This document shows positions 1-9,292 of a stretch of DNA of 64,000 bases, piece after piece. The position numbers and the translations under genes were made by a program. The stretch is taken from contig KB911066.1 in assembly GCA_000383295.1 (NCBI GenBank), forward strand, positions 635,406 to 699,405. Direction: 5' to 3'. Origin of the DNA: Faecalispora sporosphaeroides DSM 1294. Its GTDB lineage: Bacteria > Bacillota > Clostridia > Oscillospirales > Acutalibacteraceae. The notes below the pieces were generated by a model. That model ran no database searches, had not been told where the DNA came from, and saw only the letters and a list, made by a program, of their open reading frames with translations. How positions within the stretch are numbered: the first letter of the stretch is position 1; the number at the start of each line of letters is the position of its first letter.

Positions 1-746
1 GACTCTTTAAACAGATTACCCAGCATCAGCATACCGATCAGCGGTGCGACAGAGGGCAGCAGCAAAATGCAGAGGATTGTTACCATGATGGGGAAACAGA
101 CCTTCTCCAGCTTGCTGACTTCGCGCAGCTGCGTCATTTTGATCTCGCGCTCTTTCTTGGTGGTCAGCGCACGCATGATCGGGGGCTGAATGAGCGGGAT
201 CAGCGCCATATAGGAATACGCCGCAATCGCGATGGACGGCAGAAGATCCGGCGCAAGCTTCGAGGTGAGATAGATTGCCGTGGGGCCGTCCGCACCGCCG
301 ATGATGCCGATCGACGCCGCCTCCTGCGGGGTAAAGCCCAGTGCCACCGCCACAATAAAAGCGATAACAATTCCGAACTGCGCCCCCGCACCCAAAAACA
401 GGCTGCTCGGCCGGGCAATCAGCGGGCCAAAATCCGTCATGGTGCCGATCCCCAAAAAGATCAACGACGGGTAAATTCCCAGCTTTACGCCCTGATATAA
501 GTAATAGAGCAGGCCGCCGGCCTGCCCGTTCGCCGGCCCGTCCATCAACCCGATTTCTCCGGCCGGTATGGGCAGATTGATGAGCAGCATTCCAAATGCG
601 ATGGGCAAAAGGAGCAGCGGCTCGAATTTTTTAACGATCGCAAAATAAATCAATACGAGTGACAGTACAATCATGACAACGCTTTGACAGGTAAGGGCCG
701 CAAAACCTGAACCCTGAATCAGCTTTTGAATCGCTTCAATAAACAA
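1..746 (-). CDS. Sodium ion-translocating decarboxylase, beta subunit (OadB/GcdB/MmdB family), 3' end missing
   Basis: Integral membrane subunit that couples decarboxylation of a biotin-bound carboxyl group (oxaloacetate, glutaconyl-CoA or methylmalonyl-CoA) to Na+ export. The reverse strand reads 248 codons of a very hydrophobic protein containing the family hallmark GGADGPTAIY and the following loop with PPIMRALTTKKE, both typical of the beta subunit. The start is a TTG at 746 preceded by TAGGAGGAAG seven bases upstream; no ATG fits the conserved N-terminus. The gene runs off the left edge, so about a third is missing. It lies 16 nt downstream of a small gamma-type subunit, as in sodium-pump operons. 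The substrate cannot be told from this subunit alone because alpha and biotin-carrier subunits are outside the window. Confidence 0.9.
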   Translation of the reverse strand, partial: MFIEAIQKLIQGSGFAALTCQSVVMIVLSLVLIYFAIVKKFEPLLLLPIAFGMLLINLPIPAGEIGLMDGPANGQAGGLLYYLYQGVKLGIYPSLIFLGIGTMTDFGPLIARPSSLFLGAGAQFGIVIAFIVAVALGFTPQEAASIGIIGGADGPTAIYLTSKLAPDLLPSIAIAAYSYMALIPLIQPPIMRALTTKKEREIKMTQLREVSKLEKVCFPIMVTILCILLLPSVAPLIGMLMLGNLFKE

Positions 747-762
747 TGTTCTTCCTCCTATC

Positions 763-909
763 CTATGATCTGTTTTTTTCCGCACGCCTGCTTTCAAATT
801 TGCGGATTCCGGCGGTGAAAATGCGAATTAAGAAGTACAATACCGCCAAAATCCCAAATACGAGAGACATGCAGAAAACACCGACCAATGCGGCTTCCGA
901 CACAGTCAT
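763..909 (-). CDS. Small OadG-like gamma subunit of sodium-pump decarboxylase
   Basis: A 48-residue protein with one N-terminal transmembrane helix (about residues 8-31, LVGVFCMSLVFGILAVLYFL) followed by a short basic and charged tail (RKFESRRAEKNRS). This is the layout of OadG-type subunits, which anchor the alpha subunit to the membrane beta subunit. The start ATG at 909 has GGGAGG nine bases upstream. It is the first gene of the operon with the beta subunit directly downstream. At 48 residues it is shorter than classical OadG (about 80) and lacks the C-terminal zinc-binding tail, which is common for the clostridial methylmalonyl/glutaconyl-type gamma or delta subunits. The assignment rests on context plus topology. 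Confidence 0.75.
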   Translation of the reverse strand: MTVSEAALVGVFCMSLVFGILAVLYFLIRIFTAGIRKFESRRAEKNRS

Positions 910-1115
910 TTCAAATCCTCCCTTTCTCTCTTAACGCCATGACCGGCTTACCAAAGGGGAGGGGATGCTCTGTGAGAAGCACCGGAAAAAAGGCGACAAA
1001 AAAGAGCGGGATGCTTCACACAGAAGCTTCCCACCCTTAAAGCTCAAAATCTTGAAAACAGAATTCAGAACCGAATCCTGCCCAACCGGTATTTTGTATT
1101 TTTCAATTTGTGCTT

Positions 1116-1144
1116 ATTATACTCAAGTTTTCGACAGAAGTCAA
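1116..1144 (-). promoter_or_regulatory. Sigma-A promoter of the decarboxylase operon
   Basis: On the minus strand TTGACT (1139-1144) and TATAAT (1116-1121) are separated by exactly 17 bp. The predicted start near 1109 leaves a leader of about 200 nt before the small subunit gene. No recognisable riboswitch was seen in that leader. Confidence 0.8.
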
Positions 1145-1169
1145 GCATTCCCATCAAAATAGATTTTAC

Positions 1170-1445
1170 TCATTGCCCGACTGACAAGGAGAGCACGAAG
1201 CCCATGCCGACCTCTTTTACAGAGATTTTTTCATGGATTGCCGCGCGCACGGCAAACGAGGTACAGTGGCAGGGATACAGCCGTCGGATTCCCGCCTCCC
1301 CGAAATACCGGATGGTGGCTTTTCCCCTTTCGTTTACCTGAAACAGATGAAAGCCGCCGATCACACCCGTTACTGTTTGAACGCCGCATACTCTTTTTGC
1401 CTGCTCTATGATATTGCAGATACCGCTGTGTGAGAGCCTGGCATT
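1170..1445 (-). pseudogene. 3' remnant of a metallo-beta-lactamase-fold hydrolase (DHPS-like)
   Basis: The reverse strand encodes HSGICNIIEQAK, then GVIGGFHLF, YPCHCTSFAVRAAI and VKEVGMGFVLSL. These are the C-terminal signatures of the MBL-fold family related to 7,8-dihydropterin-6-methyl-4-(ribofuranosyl)aminobenzene-phosphate synthase (GGFHL and PCHCT supply metal ligands). The N-terminal half with the HxHxDH metal motif is absent. Upstream of about 1445 the frame continues only as an unrelated hydrophobic stretch to 1541, with no ribosome-binding site. I read it as a decayed fragment, not a functional gene. It sits between the promoter of the decarboxylase operon and superoxide reductase. 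Confidence 0.7.
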
Positions 1446-1590
1446 CGCCCGATCACCGAGGCTGAATAGAACAAAAAGCACCCTACAAAAAAGTAAGATG
1501 CCTTTTGCCGCGGCCGAGAAAGCGCTTCTCTGAAGAAACATTCCCTTTTGAAAAAGCCTTTCTGCCGCGATTCAAACCAAAATTAAGGAC

Positions 1591-1614
1591 ACAGAGCGTC
1601 AATTACAGCTCTGT
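1591..1614 (-). terminator. Possible terminator hairpin overlapping the superoxide reductase stop codon
   Basis: ACAGAGC (1591-1597) pairs with GCTCTGT (1608-1614). The hairpin contains the TAA stop of the upstream gene, and the minus-strand sequence that follows is only moderately T-rich. Confidence 0.4.
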
Positions 1615-1989
1615 CTTCCACAGGCCGTGCAGATTGCAGTACTCATAAACCGCAACCGGCTTTTCACCGTCCTGCAATGTAAATACAGCTTTCGGGGCCT
1701 CGCCGGGCTGAAGAGCCGTGCGGTGGCCGCTCGTGGTGGTCAGCAGATAAATCCACTGGATATAGTGCTCCGGCTGCATGGGATGCTCTACACTGCCGAC
1801 AACAGCAGTAACGGTGTTCCCTTCAACGGTCACAACGGGAACATGCTTCTCGGTAGCGGCATCGGTCGTATTCGCAACCAGCTCGGTCATTTTATCCCCA
1901 CAGCATACCATGGGAGCGCCGGAACTGAAGATCATTCCAACCAAATTGCCGCAATGCTTACAGATAAAGAATTTTTGTTCCTTGTTCAT
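1603..1989 (-). CDS. dfx: Superoxide reductase (desulfoferrodoxin)
   Basis: Reduces superoxide to hydrogen peroxide in the cytoplasm without making oxygen, the usual oxygen defence of strict anaerobes. The 128-residue product has both iron sites. The desulforedoxin-like centre I has ligands C10, C13, C29 and C30 (C-x2-C ... CC). The catalytic centre II has H49, H69, H75, C118 and H121, with the active-site EKH triad at E47-K48-H49. The start is the ATG at 1989, preceded by GAAAGGAG; the longer frame upstream lacks a ribosome-binding site and overlaps the promoter. It is monocistronic. A CRP/FNR-type palindrome overlaps its presumed transcription start. Confidence 0.95.
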   Translation of the reverse strand: MNKEQKFFICKHCGNLVGMIFSSGAPMVCCGDKMTELVANTTDAATEKHVPVVTVEGNTVTAVVGSVEHPMQPEHYIQWIYLLTTTSGHRTALQPGEAPKAVFTLQDGEKPVAVYEYCNLHGLWKTEL

Positions 1990-2018
1990 TTCTTTACTCC
2001 TTTCAATTGTCATAAAGC

Positions 2019-2043
2019 GGTGATTTCGATCACATAAATTATA
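2019..2043 (-). promoter_or_regulatory. Superoxide reductase promoter with CRP/FNR-type operator
   Basis: On the minus strand a perfect TATAAT (2038-2043) is followed three bases later by TGTGA-TCGAAA-TCACC (2019-2034). This matches the CRP/FNR consensus TGTGA-N6-TCACA in nine of ten positions. The site lies across +1, a repressor position. No good -35 is visible. Confidence 0.55.
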
Positions 2044-2111
2044 TCTCATTCTGCCGGTAAAATCCACCTGTAACGGCAAAATTCATTTGTAAGGATTGCC
2101 AAAATACACGG

Positions 2112-2918
2112 CTATTTTGTATCCGCCGTTTTCATTTGCTTCGCGACGATCAGCAGGCGCCCGTCCTCTTTGGAATACTCACAGGTTGACAGCAGCAGCA
2201 GACGATCCCCGAACGATACGCTTTCGCCGGTTGGATACAGCTCGCGCTTTTCACACGCGGAGAGAAAGGTCTGGAATTCCTTTTCATCCGAAGGGAAGGC
2301 GGCCTTTGTGTAATCGAACGCGCTAGGGTCATTCAGCAGCGCTGTGGTTTTGACGACCATGACAATCTGATAAAACCCGTACCGCTCCAGCGTATCAAAC
2401 AGGATCACCGGATGCGCCTGATAATAGGACTGCCTTTCATACTCCACCAGAGCACCGAACATCCCCTTGTTTTTGGTGTGATGCCCGTAAATCAGCACGT
2501 TGCCGCCGGACAAATCGCTGCGGGAATCCGCATATGGAACTCCGTAGGGGCTGTATTGGCGCTGAAAATCGTGATCGAGATAATAATCCGGGTCTTTTGG
2601 GGTCTGCATCACCGGATAATTGATCGAGGTGCCCTCAATCTGAATCCACCCGGCCAGATCAGGATTTTGCTTTGCCAACTGACCATACCGCTGGCCGGCT
2701 GTTTGGGGAATGACTGCCGGGGAGTAGGGCCCCCCGGCAGTTGATAACGTCTCTGTCGATAGAATACCGCGCAGATCTTCAAATTCCTTGTCAGCCGTCA
2801 TCTGGCGCTGGTAATCCAAAAACAGGATTGTACCGGAAATCAAGGCCAGAGCGGCAAATAAAACACATCCGACTACAGCCAGACGACGCTTACCCGTCTG
2901 TTTACTTATCGTTGGCAT
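2112..2918 (-). CDS. srtB: Class B sortase
   Basis: Membrane transpeptidase that cleaves a sorting signal and attaches surface protein to the cell wall. The 268-residue protein has one N-terminal membrane anchor (about residues 13-35), then the sortase fold with GWIQIEGTSINYPV at 90-103, YYLDHDF, catalytic H146 in IYGHHT, catalytic C246 in LLSTCEY, and R254. The D-x-D-x-F and TLSTC-like motifs and the length fit class B. Its start ATG overlaps the last 17 nt of the adhesin gene, so the two are translationally coupled. The adhesin, with a GPKTG-type sorting signal, is the obvious dedicated substrate. Confidence 0.92.
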   Translation of the reverse strand: MPTISKQTGKRRLAVVGCVLFAALALISGTILFLDYQRQMTADKEFEDLRGILSTETLSTAGGPYSPAVIPQTAGQRYGQLAKQNPDLAGWIQIEGTSINYPVMQTPKDPDYYLDHDFQRQYSPYGVPYADSRSDLSGGNVLIYGHHTKNKGMFGALVEYERQSYYQAHPVILFDTLERYGFYQIVMVVKTTALLNDPSAFDYTKAAFPSDEKEFQTFLSACEKRELYPTGESVSFGDRLLLLSTCEYSKEDGRLLIVAKQMKTADTK

Positions 2919-5900
2919 GACGTCCCCGTTTTCTCTCTACCAACAGTGAAATCACGGAATACCCCAGGCCGGCTAAAGACAGACCCAGCATCAGCGCCCA
3001 CAAGGGCGATGCGCCGGTATAACCGGTTTTCGGCCCGAAGGTTTCTTTTCCGCCCTTCGGAACATCATTGTCTGGAATCACTTCAACCGGGTCTGTAGGC
3101 GGTGTGGGCTTAATACCGCCCTGAGGCACATCGTTGTCCGGGATAAATTCAGGACGCAGCTTATTGACAAAGCTGAGCTTTGTGCCAAACCCGGAAATAC
3201 GCACTGTCTGCTCTGCCGGAATCACATATCTGTCCGTTACTCCCGCAACACTGATTTCGCGGACGGTATAGCTCCCGCTGGGTAGTTCGCCAGTCTCAAT
3301 TTTGCCGTTGGAATCCGTCACAAAGCGCTCTGTATAGGTCTTGCCGTCCGTAATCTCGAAGGTAAAGCCGGATAGCGTACCGTCACCCTCAATGGACTTT
3401 TGAATCATAATATACCCGTTAGTAGAACCACCCGGATTTTTGGGCCCGCCGCTGCCACCGCCACCGCTGCCACCGCCACCGGGGTTACCGGGCTTGGTTG
3501 GAATTTTATTATTTGTAATTAAAATCGGATTCGTGCTGGTATCCACGGTAACGGTTTCCCCAGCGGTCGTTAGCTTTACGGGAATCGCCTTACCGTTCAG
3601 ATAGTACCCATCAGGAGCATTGACCTCTTTGATTTCATACTCACCGGGGGCTGCATGGAATGTAAAGTTTCCGTCAGAACCGGAAGTGACAACCTGAAGC
3701 GGAGAATTTGAGCCTTTTATAAACAAGCCGATTCTCGCACCGGACAGACCCGTCACTCCGTTCTCTATCGTTTTCTTTCCGGTAATCGTACCTGTTTCAT
3801 CAGTCTTTACATTCTTAAGGGTGAGAGAATAATGATAGGTGTCTGCCGCGATGGCCACTGCTCCCAACGAGGTAATGTCGTGCTCCGCTGTACCAAAAAC
3901 AAAATATCGAACTGTTTCATCCGTGATATACCCGGTAGGAGCCTGTGTTTCCTCAACCCGATAAGGCGTACCCTCTTTCAGGAACAAGAAAGTCGCAAAT
4001 CCCTTATCCGACGTTTTTTTCGTCATTGCCTTCGTTTCATTCAGAACCCATTCTGCTTTGGTATCGTTCCATTCCAAAGGAGTAAATTTAAACTCCGCTC
4101 CAGCCAGAGCTGTATTGCTCGAGTCTGTTTTCTTTATTTGAATGAGTCTGATATTTTTTGCAGTTGCATAGCTGTTCATATCAAAGCTGGCGCTACCGCC
4201 CGGCCTTTGTTCCCCAGTATTGGTAGAATTATTTTTCCCCCACGTTAATGTGACGTCGTTTGTCATGGAACTGTGCTCGGTATTTTCCAGGAAGTAGGTC
4301 TTGAATTTCACAATAAGGGGAGTTGTTTTGTAAGAAGCCGGGATATTAAACGTAAAACCGGTTACAGATGTTTCAATTCTAAAGTTTTTTAGTTCAGTCT
4401 CTGGAATCCCGGTTTCACTGTTAATTGTCCCGTTGGGCTGTAAAGTTGCAGAATAGAGCTGAAAGCTATTCTCGTCTAAAGCAAACCAGTTTTCCAGTTC
4501 ATCTTTTACAGTAGCATTGGACAGGTCGATTTGATCTTTATTTAGCACGATCGTCCAATCGACCCACTGATTACCGTCTGCAAAGGTTCCGCTTTTCTCT
4601 ACCGGAGGAACCGATACTGTACAATCCGCATGCGCTTCTGCATTGGTAATAGTTTCAGTATCTACCTTACCGTTCAGCTCAACATTGTTTGTGACAGTGT
4701 CTGCTTTCGTAAAGAAATTGTCGCGATAATTTTGCGGGTAAGCAGTAGTAAAAGTAAAGACATAGCTGTCGGTGTTTTCTGCTGAAGGCAGAGTAAAGGT
4801 CACTGTGCCACGATCCGGCTGTGTAGGCGGAGTCTTATCGTCAGCCTTCCAGTCCTTAGCAGCCGAATCATCCACCGAATAAGGAATGGTGGAACCGTCT
4901 TTGAACTGAATTGTGTCACTCGTTACAGAATCCAAGTCATACTTAGTGGTTCCATCTGCTTTGATCCGCTGCGCGGCAGTCAGTGTACCGAAAACAGCGC
5001 CGACAGGAAGCTCATCCGTCACCACACCATCCGTAATCGGAACGTGGTTGGGGTTTACCGTCACCTTCCAGGTAACACTGTGATTTAAAAAATCATAAGA
5101 CCCTACCGCAGCTTTTTGAATCAATGTGTTGGAGATATTCTTCTTGACTTTCCCGGTATCCTTTGTTGTTCCGTTATAATTTAGGGTCGCTTCATTTTTG
5201 AGTTCACTATTGCCCTGTTTTGCCAAAATAACTGGATCAACCACTTCGGTGACCAGAGTCAGCTCATACACCTCATCATCGGCAATATCAGGCAGAGAAA
5301 TAGTAAGAGTCTCATTTGCTGTTCCTGCATTGGCCAACTCATAATAAGGCTTTGTTCCACCAGCAATTGCTTTTTCCTTAATTTCAGTTAAGGCGTTACT
5401 GCTGAATTTGATTTTTCCATCTTCTAGCACGGCTGTTTTGTAATTCAGGCTGACAAATTTCTGCCCATACATTCCAAGCTCATCAGTAATGGATACGTTG
5501 TTTAAAGGCTGCCCAGCCTGATTCACTGTGAATTTCCAAGTCTGCTGATGCTTCGATTCGTTGTAATCGCCAGCAGGTGCTTTTTTAATCAGCGTATAGT
5601 CTGCGTTCACTACTTTATTAACAGAAGCGGAATGATCCCAGTTTCCACCGGTTCCACCTTCACCCTTTTCCCACCAAATCAAGGATGCCTTGTTGTTTAA
5701 ATTCTTCTGGAACGTGCCGTCTGACCCCAATTTTGCTTCGGTCTGATATTCTATGGTGACTGGGGAGCTTAAGTCGCTGGCAGTAAAGGGAATAATCATA
5801 ACCGCCTGCTTGGTTGACCCATTATTCACGGTATAATAGACGGCGTTATTTGAACCGACCAATGTTGAAAAGTAGTCTTCCGCAAGCCCGCTATCTAGTA

Positions 5901-7309
5901 GCTGACTGTAGGTTTTTAAATCAGATGCCGTTTCAGTTATGTCAACCGCATAGACCTCTGTGGTTGTGCTATCTATATCCACTTTAACCTTAACTTGATT
6001 CCCGCTCTCCATCTTATACATGTGGGTGTTTTCAATATCATCCACAGAATCAATCAAATAAATCTTATCACTACCCGAAAAATAGGTCTGTGCTGTAATT
6101 GTCCAGTCAAAGTATGGTGAATTCAGCGCAGCGCGCTTACCCTCTTTTGTCATAAAAGAGTTAGGCTTATCGGTTGTGCTCTTAGGAAGATTTGCCGTTG
6201 CCTTGCTCTCTATCGGGTCGGTTATTTTGTCACCCGAAAGCGTCGCGGTGTTTTCAAAAGATAGCGCATCCCCCTTGAGATATTTTGCGTAATCCTCTTT
6301 TGTCATAGTGCTTGGGTCAATTTTAACTGTGACAGTCAATGTCTCGTCTTTTGCCGTGGAAGTATCCGGAAAGATATACTCAAGTACCGGTGGGGTATCT
6401 GTTGAGAGGGTATAGTGCTTCCCTTCCGTACCCGGTGTCGTCGTATCCTGTGTCAGTGTTGTCTTGCCCAGCTTTACCTCACTTATTTTCAATCCAGCAG
6501 GAATCGTATCCTGAATCTTGGTACCGGCCAAAGTAGCATGGCTGGCAGTTGCTTTGATCGTATAAGTAGCAAAATCGCCGGAAAAGTCTGTGGCTGTTTT
6601 CTTCAAGTCATAAGAAGCGGTGGGCTTAGTCACAGTTATACTGACTTTAATTTTTCCGTCCTCCACCGTAATTTCAGGCTCAGCTGTGTCATCATTATCC
6701 ATAATGATTTTGAGTGCCAAATCCAGGCCACCGGTTACATTTGTATGATTATATACAATCTTACTCAGTGTTCCGACAACCGTTAATGTTTTCTCTGTTT
6801 CGTCATATAGAACACTGTATGTTCCAATCTTTAAATCTTTACCAGCTTCGTCTTTCGCAATCAGTTCAACATTGCTTTTTTCCGCACTATCTACATTTTC
6901 AAAAATAGAATCATTCACTGGAATGGTAAACTGAAAACCAATCGGCGGAAGCGTTGTATCATCTGCACCTTCAAATGCAGAGTCAGGCTTACTGGTATCA
7001 TCACCCAAAAAGTCAGCATACTTATCACCAAATAAATGTTCCTTCACCGGTGAGCAATGTAAAATCATATCGAAGATAAAGCGTTTTATCCGCATTCACT
7101 ACCTTATATTTCAAATCAGCACTGTCAAATGCATCCTCTGTCGGTGTAAGAGAATCTGATAGTTCTGCTTTCAAATCGAGCGTTTTAACTCCGTCGGTAT
7201 CTGTTTTCCAATTTGGTTTTGCACCCTCCGCCACAAACGGCAGCATCTGCAGCGAAACCAGCAGACACATTGCAGCCGCAAGCACTTTTTTCCCTATCCC
7301 TTTTTTCAT
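2902..7309 (-). CDS. Large LPXTG-like surface adhesin with Cna_B/SpaA repeats, frameshifted near the 5' end
   Basis: Cell-wall-anchored adhesin of about 1,460 residues. A signal peptide begins at 7309 (KKGIGKKVLAAAMCLLVSLQ). The reading frame ends at 7025 with GEGTFIW, while the +1 frame continues to 2902. The alternative ATG at 7095 has no ribosome-binding site or signal peptide, so a single-base indel between about 7030 and 7070 most likely split one gene. The body contains several isopeptide/adhesin-type beta domains. Prealbumin-like SpaA/Cna_B modules then start near 4150, 3790 and 3420. Next come a Gly-Ser linker, two PDNDVP-x-GG repeats, and the sorting signal FGPKTG followed by a hydrophobic helix and RKRGRH tail. 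Sortase B follows directly. Whether the protein is made depends on the frameshift being real. Confidence 0.85.
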
Positions 7310-7362
7310 GGTATAACCTCCTCAAGTACGCTCCGCCTGAATTTAGAAACATGTGACCAATC

Positions 7363-7412
7363 AGGTGCAAAAGCACCTTCTCATCATTCCTTTATTCATT
7401 CTATCGAATGAA
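7363..7412 (-). promoter_or_regulatory. Leader hairpin and palindrome upstream of the adhesin
   Basis: A perfect 6-bp hairpin AGGTGC-AAAA-GCACCT (7363-7378) and a perfect inverted repeat TTCATTC-TATC-GAATGAA (7395-7412) lie 54-103 bp before the start codon. The second could be an operator. The rest of 7413-7690 is AT-rich and holds no gene I can support. Confidence 0.4.
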
Positions 7413-7759
7413 AAGAAATAATACAATAATGATTTTTATTTTCTCCGTTATGCTAATTTATATGGTCACAAACTGGTAATTGTAAGTATTTTATTTTGGA
7501 AATTCTCTAATTTGTTTGTTAGCTTTTCCAAACAAGCCGGCACTTACGTTTGGGATTCTTCTCTCGGCGTGTCCTGTCTGCCCGATAAAACCGCTCCCCG
7601 GCATTTAGAAAACAGAAAGATATTTTTACAAATTGTCTTGCATTTCGGCCGGGATGGAAATACACTAGGAGGGAACGGCGGAATTGCCATTTTCCATTGT
7701 CTTTGAAAATCCGTTCGGTAGAAAGCGGCCCGCACCTTTTGCAGGCTCGCGGAGAAGGA

Positions 7760-9292
7760 ATGAAAGTCACCATGGCGCAAAAAAACCAAATCAAAACCGT
7801 ACTTCTGCATTTCGTTATCGTGCTTGCCCTGCTGCTGTCGGCGGCGGGAATCGGATACCTGCTGCGCGGCCTTGGACTGCCGGAGGCCAACATCGTAATC
7901 GTCTTCTTTCTGGCCGTATTATTGACCTCACTTCTGATTTCAAGCTACGTCTTTGCCATTCTGGCATCTGTGCTTGCGGCTTTTCTGTTTAATTTTCTGT
8001 TTACCGAGCCCTATTTCAGCTTTGCAGTACATGCGCCCAGCTATATGGTCACCCTGTTCATCATGAGCATTGCGGCTCTGCTCACCAGCACGGTGACGTT
8101 CCATGCCAAGCGGAACGAACGAAGCGCAATGGAACGTGAGCTCGAATCCCGTGCGCTTTATGCTTTGACCAATCTGCTGACAGACGCGAAAACCTTTCCC
8201 GAAATCGCGGAGCTGGCGGCCGACACCATCAGCAAATCGGTATGCGCGGGCGCGGCCTGTCTGTGCTTTGACGAGAACGGCAAGCCGGAGGATTCCTATA
8301 TTCAATGCCTGCCGGGGCAGGCGGTGCGGCGCCGTACCGAGGATGTATCGGACCTCTTACAGCGTCTATCTGATTTGGACGCGGGTTTTGTCGCCGGCCC
8401 CGTATTTTACGACTGGCCGATTTACGCAAAGGATTCGATTCTGGGACTGATCCGCCTGCCGAGGGAAAAGGCGCAGCGCCTGTCTGCGGCGCAGATTCGG
8501 ATTCTGCGCTCCATGATCGAAAGCACGGCCCTTGCGATGGATCGCTTTCGCGCCTCCCAGCAGCGGATTCACCTGCATGAGGAAACCGTACGGGAGCGCT
8601 ACCGGGTTAATCTGCTGCGCGCAATCTCTCACGACCTCCGCACGCCCCTGGCGGGAATGATGGGAACCTCTGAAATGCTGCTCGGGATGACCGACCGCTC
8701 CGACCCCCGCTACCCGCTGATGGAAGGAATTCATCACGACGCAGGCTGGCTGCATTCGCTGGTGGAGAACATTCTGAGCCTGACGCGCCTGCAGGACGGC
8801 ACGCTCGCCATCAGCAAGCAAATGGAAGCCGCCGAAGAAATTCTGGGCGGCGCCGCACGTTACGTCATGCGCCACCACCCCGGGTACGACATTGAGGTTC
8901 ACGCGCCGGAGGAGCTGTTTCTTGTTCCAATGGACGCGAAGCTGATCAGCCAGGCGCTGATCAATCTGCTGGAAAATGCCATAAAACATACCGACCCGCC
9001 CGGCGAAATCTGCGTTTCTGTCGAAGAGGACAGAGAAAACCGCAAGGCCGTCTTTTCCGTACGGGATCGCGGCAGCGGGATCGGGGGCGCCGATCTTCCC
9101 CATATCTTTGAGCTGTTCTATACCTCTCACGCAAAGGAATCCGATTCCCGCAAGGGGGTCGGGCTGGGTCTTACGATCTGCGATACAATCGTAAAAGCCC
9201 ACGGCGGAACCATCTGGGCGCGCAACCGCGCCGACGGCCCCGGTGCGGAGTTTGTATTCAGCCTGCCATTGGAGGTGGAAACCCATGGGTGA
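7760..9292 (+). CDS. kdpD: Short KdpD-like sensor histidine kinase
   Basis: Membrane histidine kinase of about 510 residues that should phosphorylate the KdpE protein encoded next. It begins with a DUF4118-type block of four membrane helices (about residues 15-115), followed by a GAF-like linker. The H-box RAISHDLRTPL has phospho-acceptor H291, and the ATPase has N-box NLLENAIKH, G1 DRGSGIG and G2 GVGLGLTIC. The N-terminal KdpD sensor kinase and universal-stress domains of the roughly 900-residue E. coli protein are absent. I chose ATG 7760 after GGAGAAGG; ATG 7772 is possible and the upstream frame to 7697 lacks support. It overlaps kdpE by 8 nt. kdpFABC is not in the window, so the input is K+ or turgor only by family inference. 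Confidence 0.88.
   Translation: MKVTMAQKNQIKTVLLHFVIVLALLLSAAGIGYLLRGLGLPEANIVIVFFLAVLLTSLLISSYVFAILASVLAAFLFNFLFTEPYFSFAVHAPSYMVTLFIMSIAALLTSTVTFHAKRNERSAMERELESRALYALTNLLTDAKTFPEIAELAADTISKSVCAGAACLCFDENGKPEDSYIQCLPGQAVRRRTEDVSDLLQRLSDLDAGFVAGPVFYDWPIYAKDSILGLIRLPREKAQRLSAAQIRILRSMIESTALAMDRFRASQQRIHLHEETVRERYRVNLLRAISHDLRTPLAGMMGTSEMLLGMTDRSDPRYPLMEGIHHDAGWLHSLVENILSLTRLQDGTLAISKQMEAAEEILGGAARYVMRHHPGYDIEVHAPEELFLVPMDAKLISQALINLLENAIKHTDPPGEICVSVEEDRENRKAVFSVRDRGSGIGGADLPHIFELFYTSHAKESDSRKGVGLGLTICDTIVKAHGGTIWARNRADGPGAEFVFSLPLEVETHG

Noticed and set aside
7025..7095. Programmed ribosomal frameshift in the adhesin
   Set aside because: No slippery heptamer or stimulatory structure is evident in the overlap; an indel is simpler.
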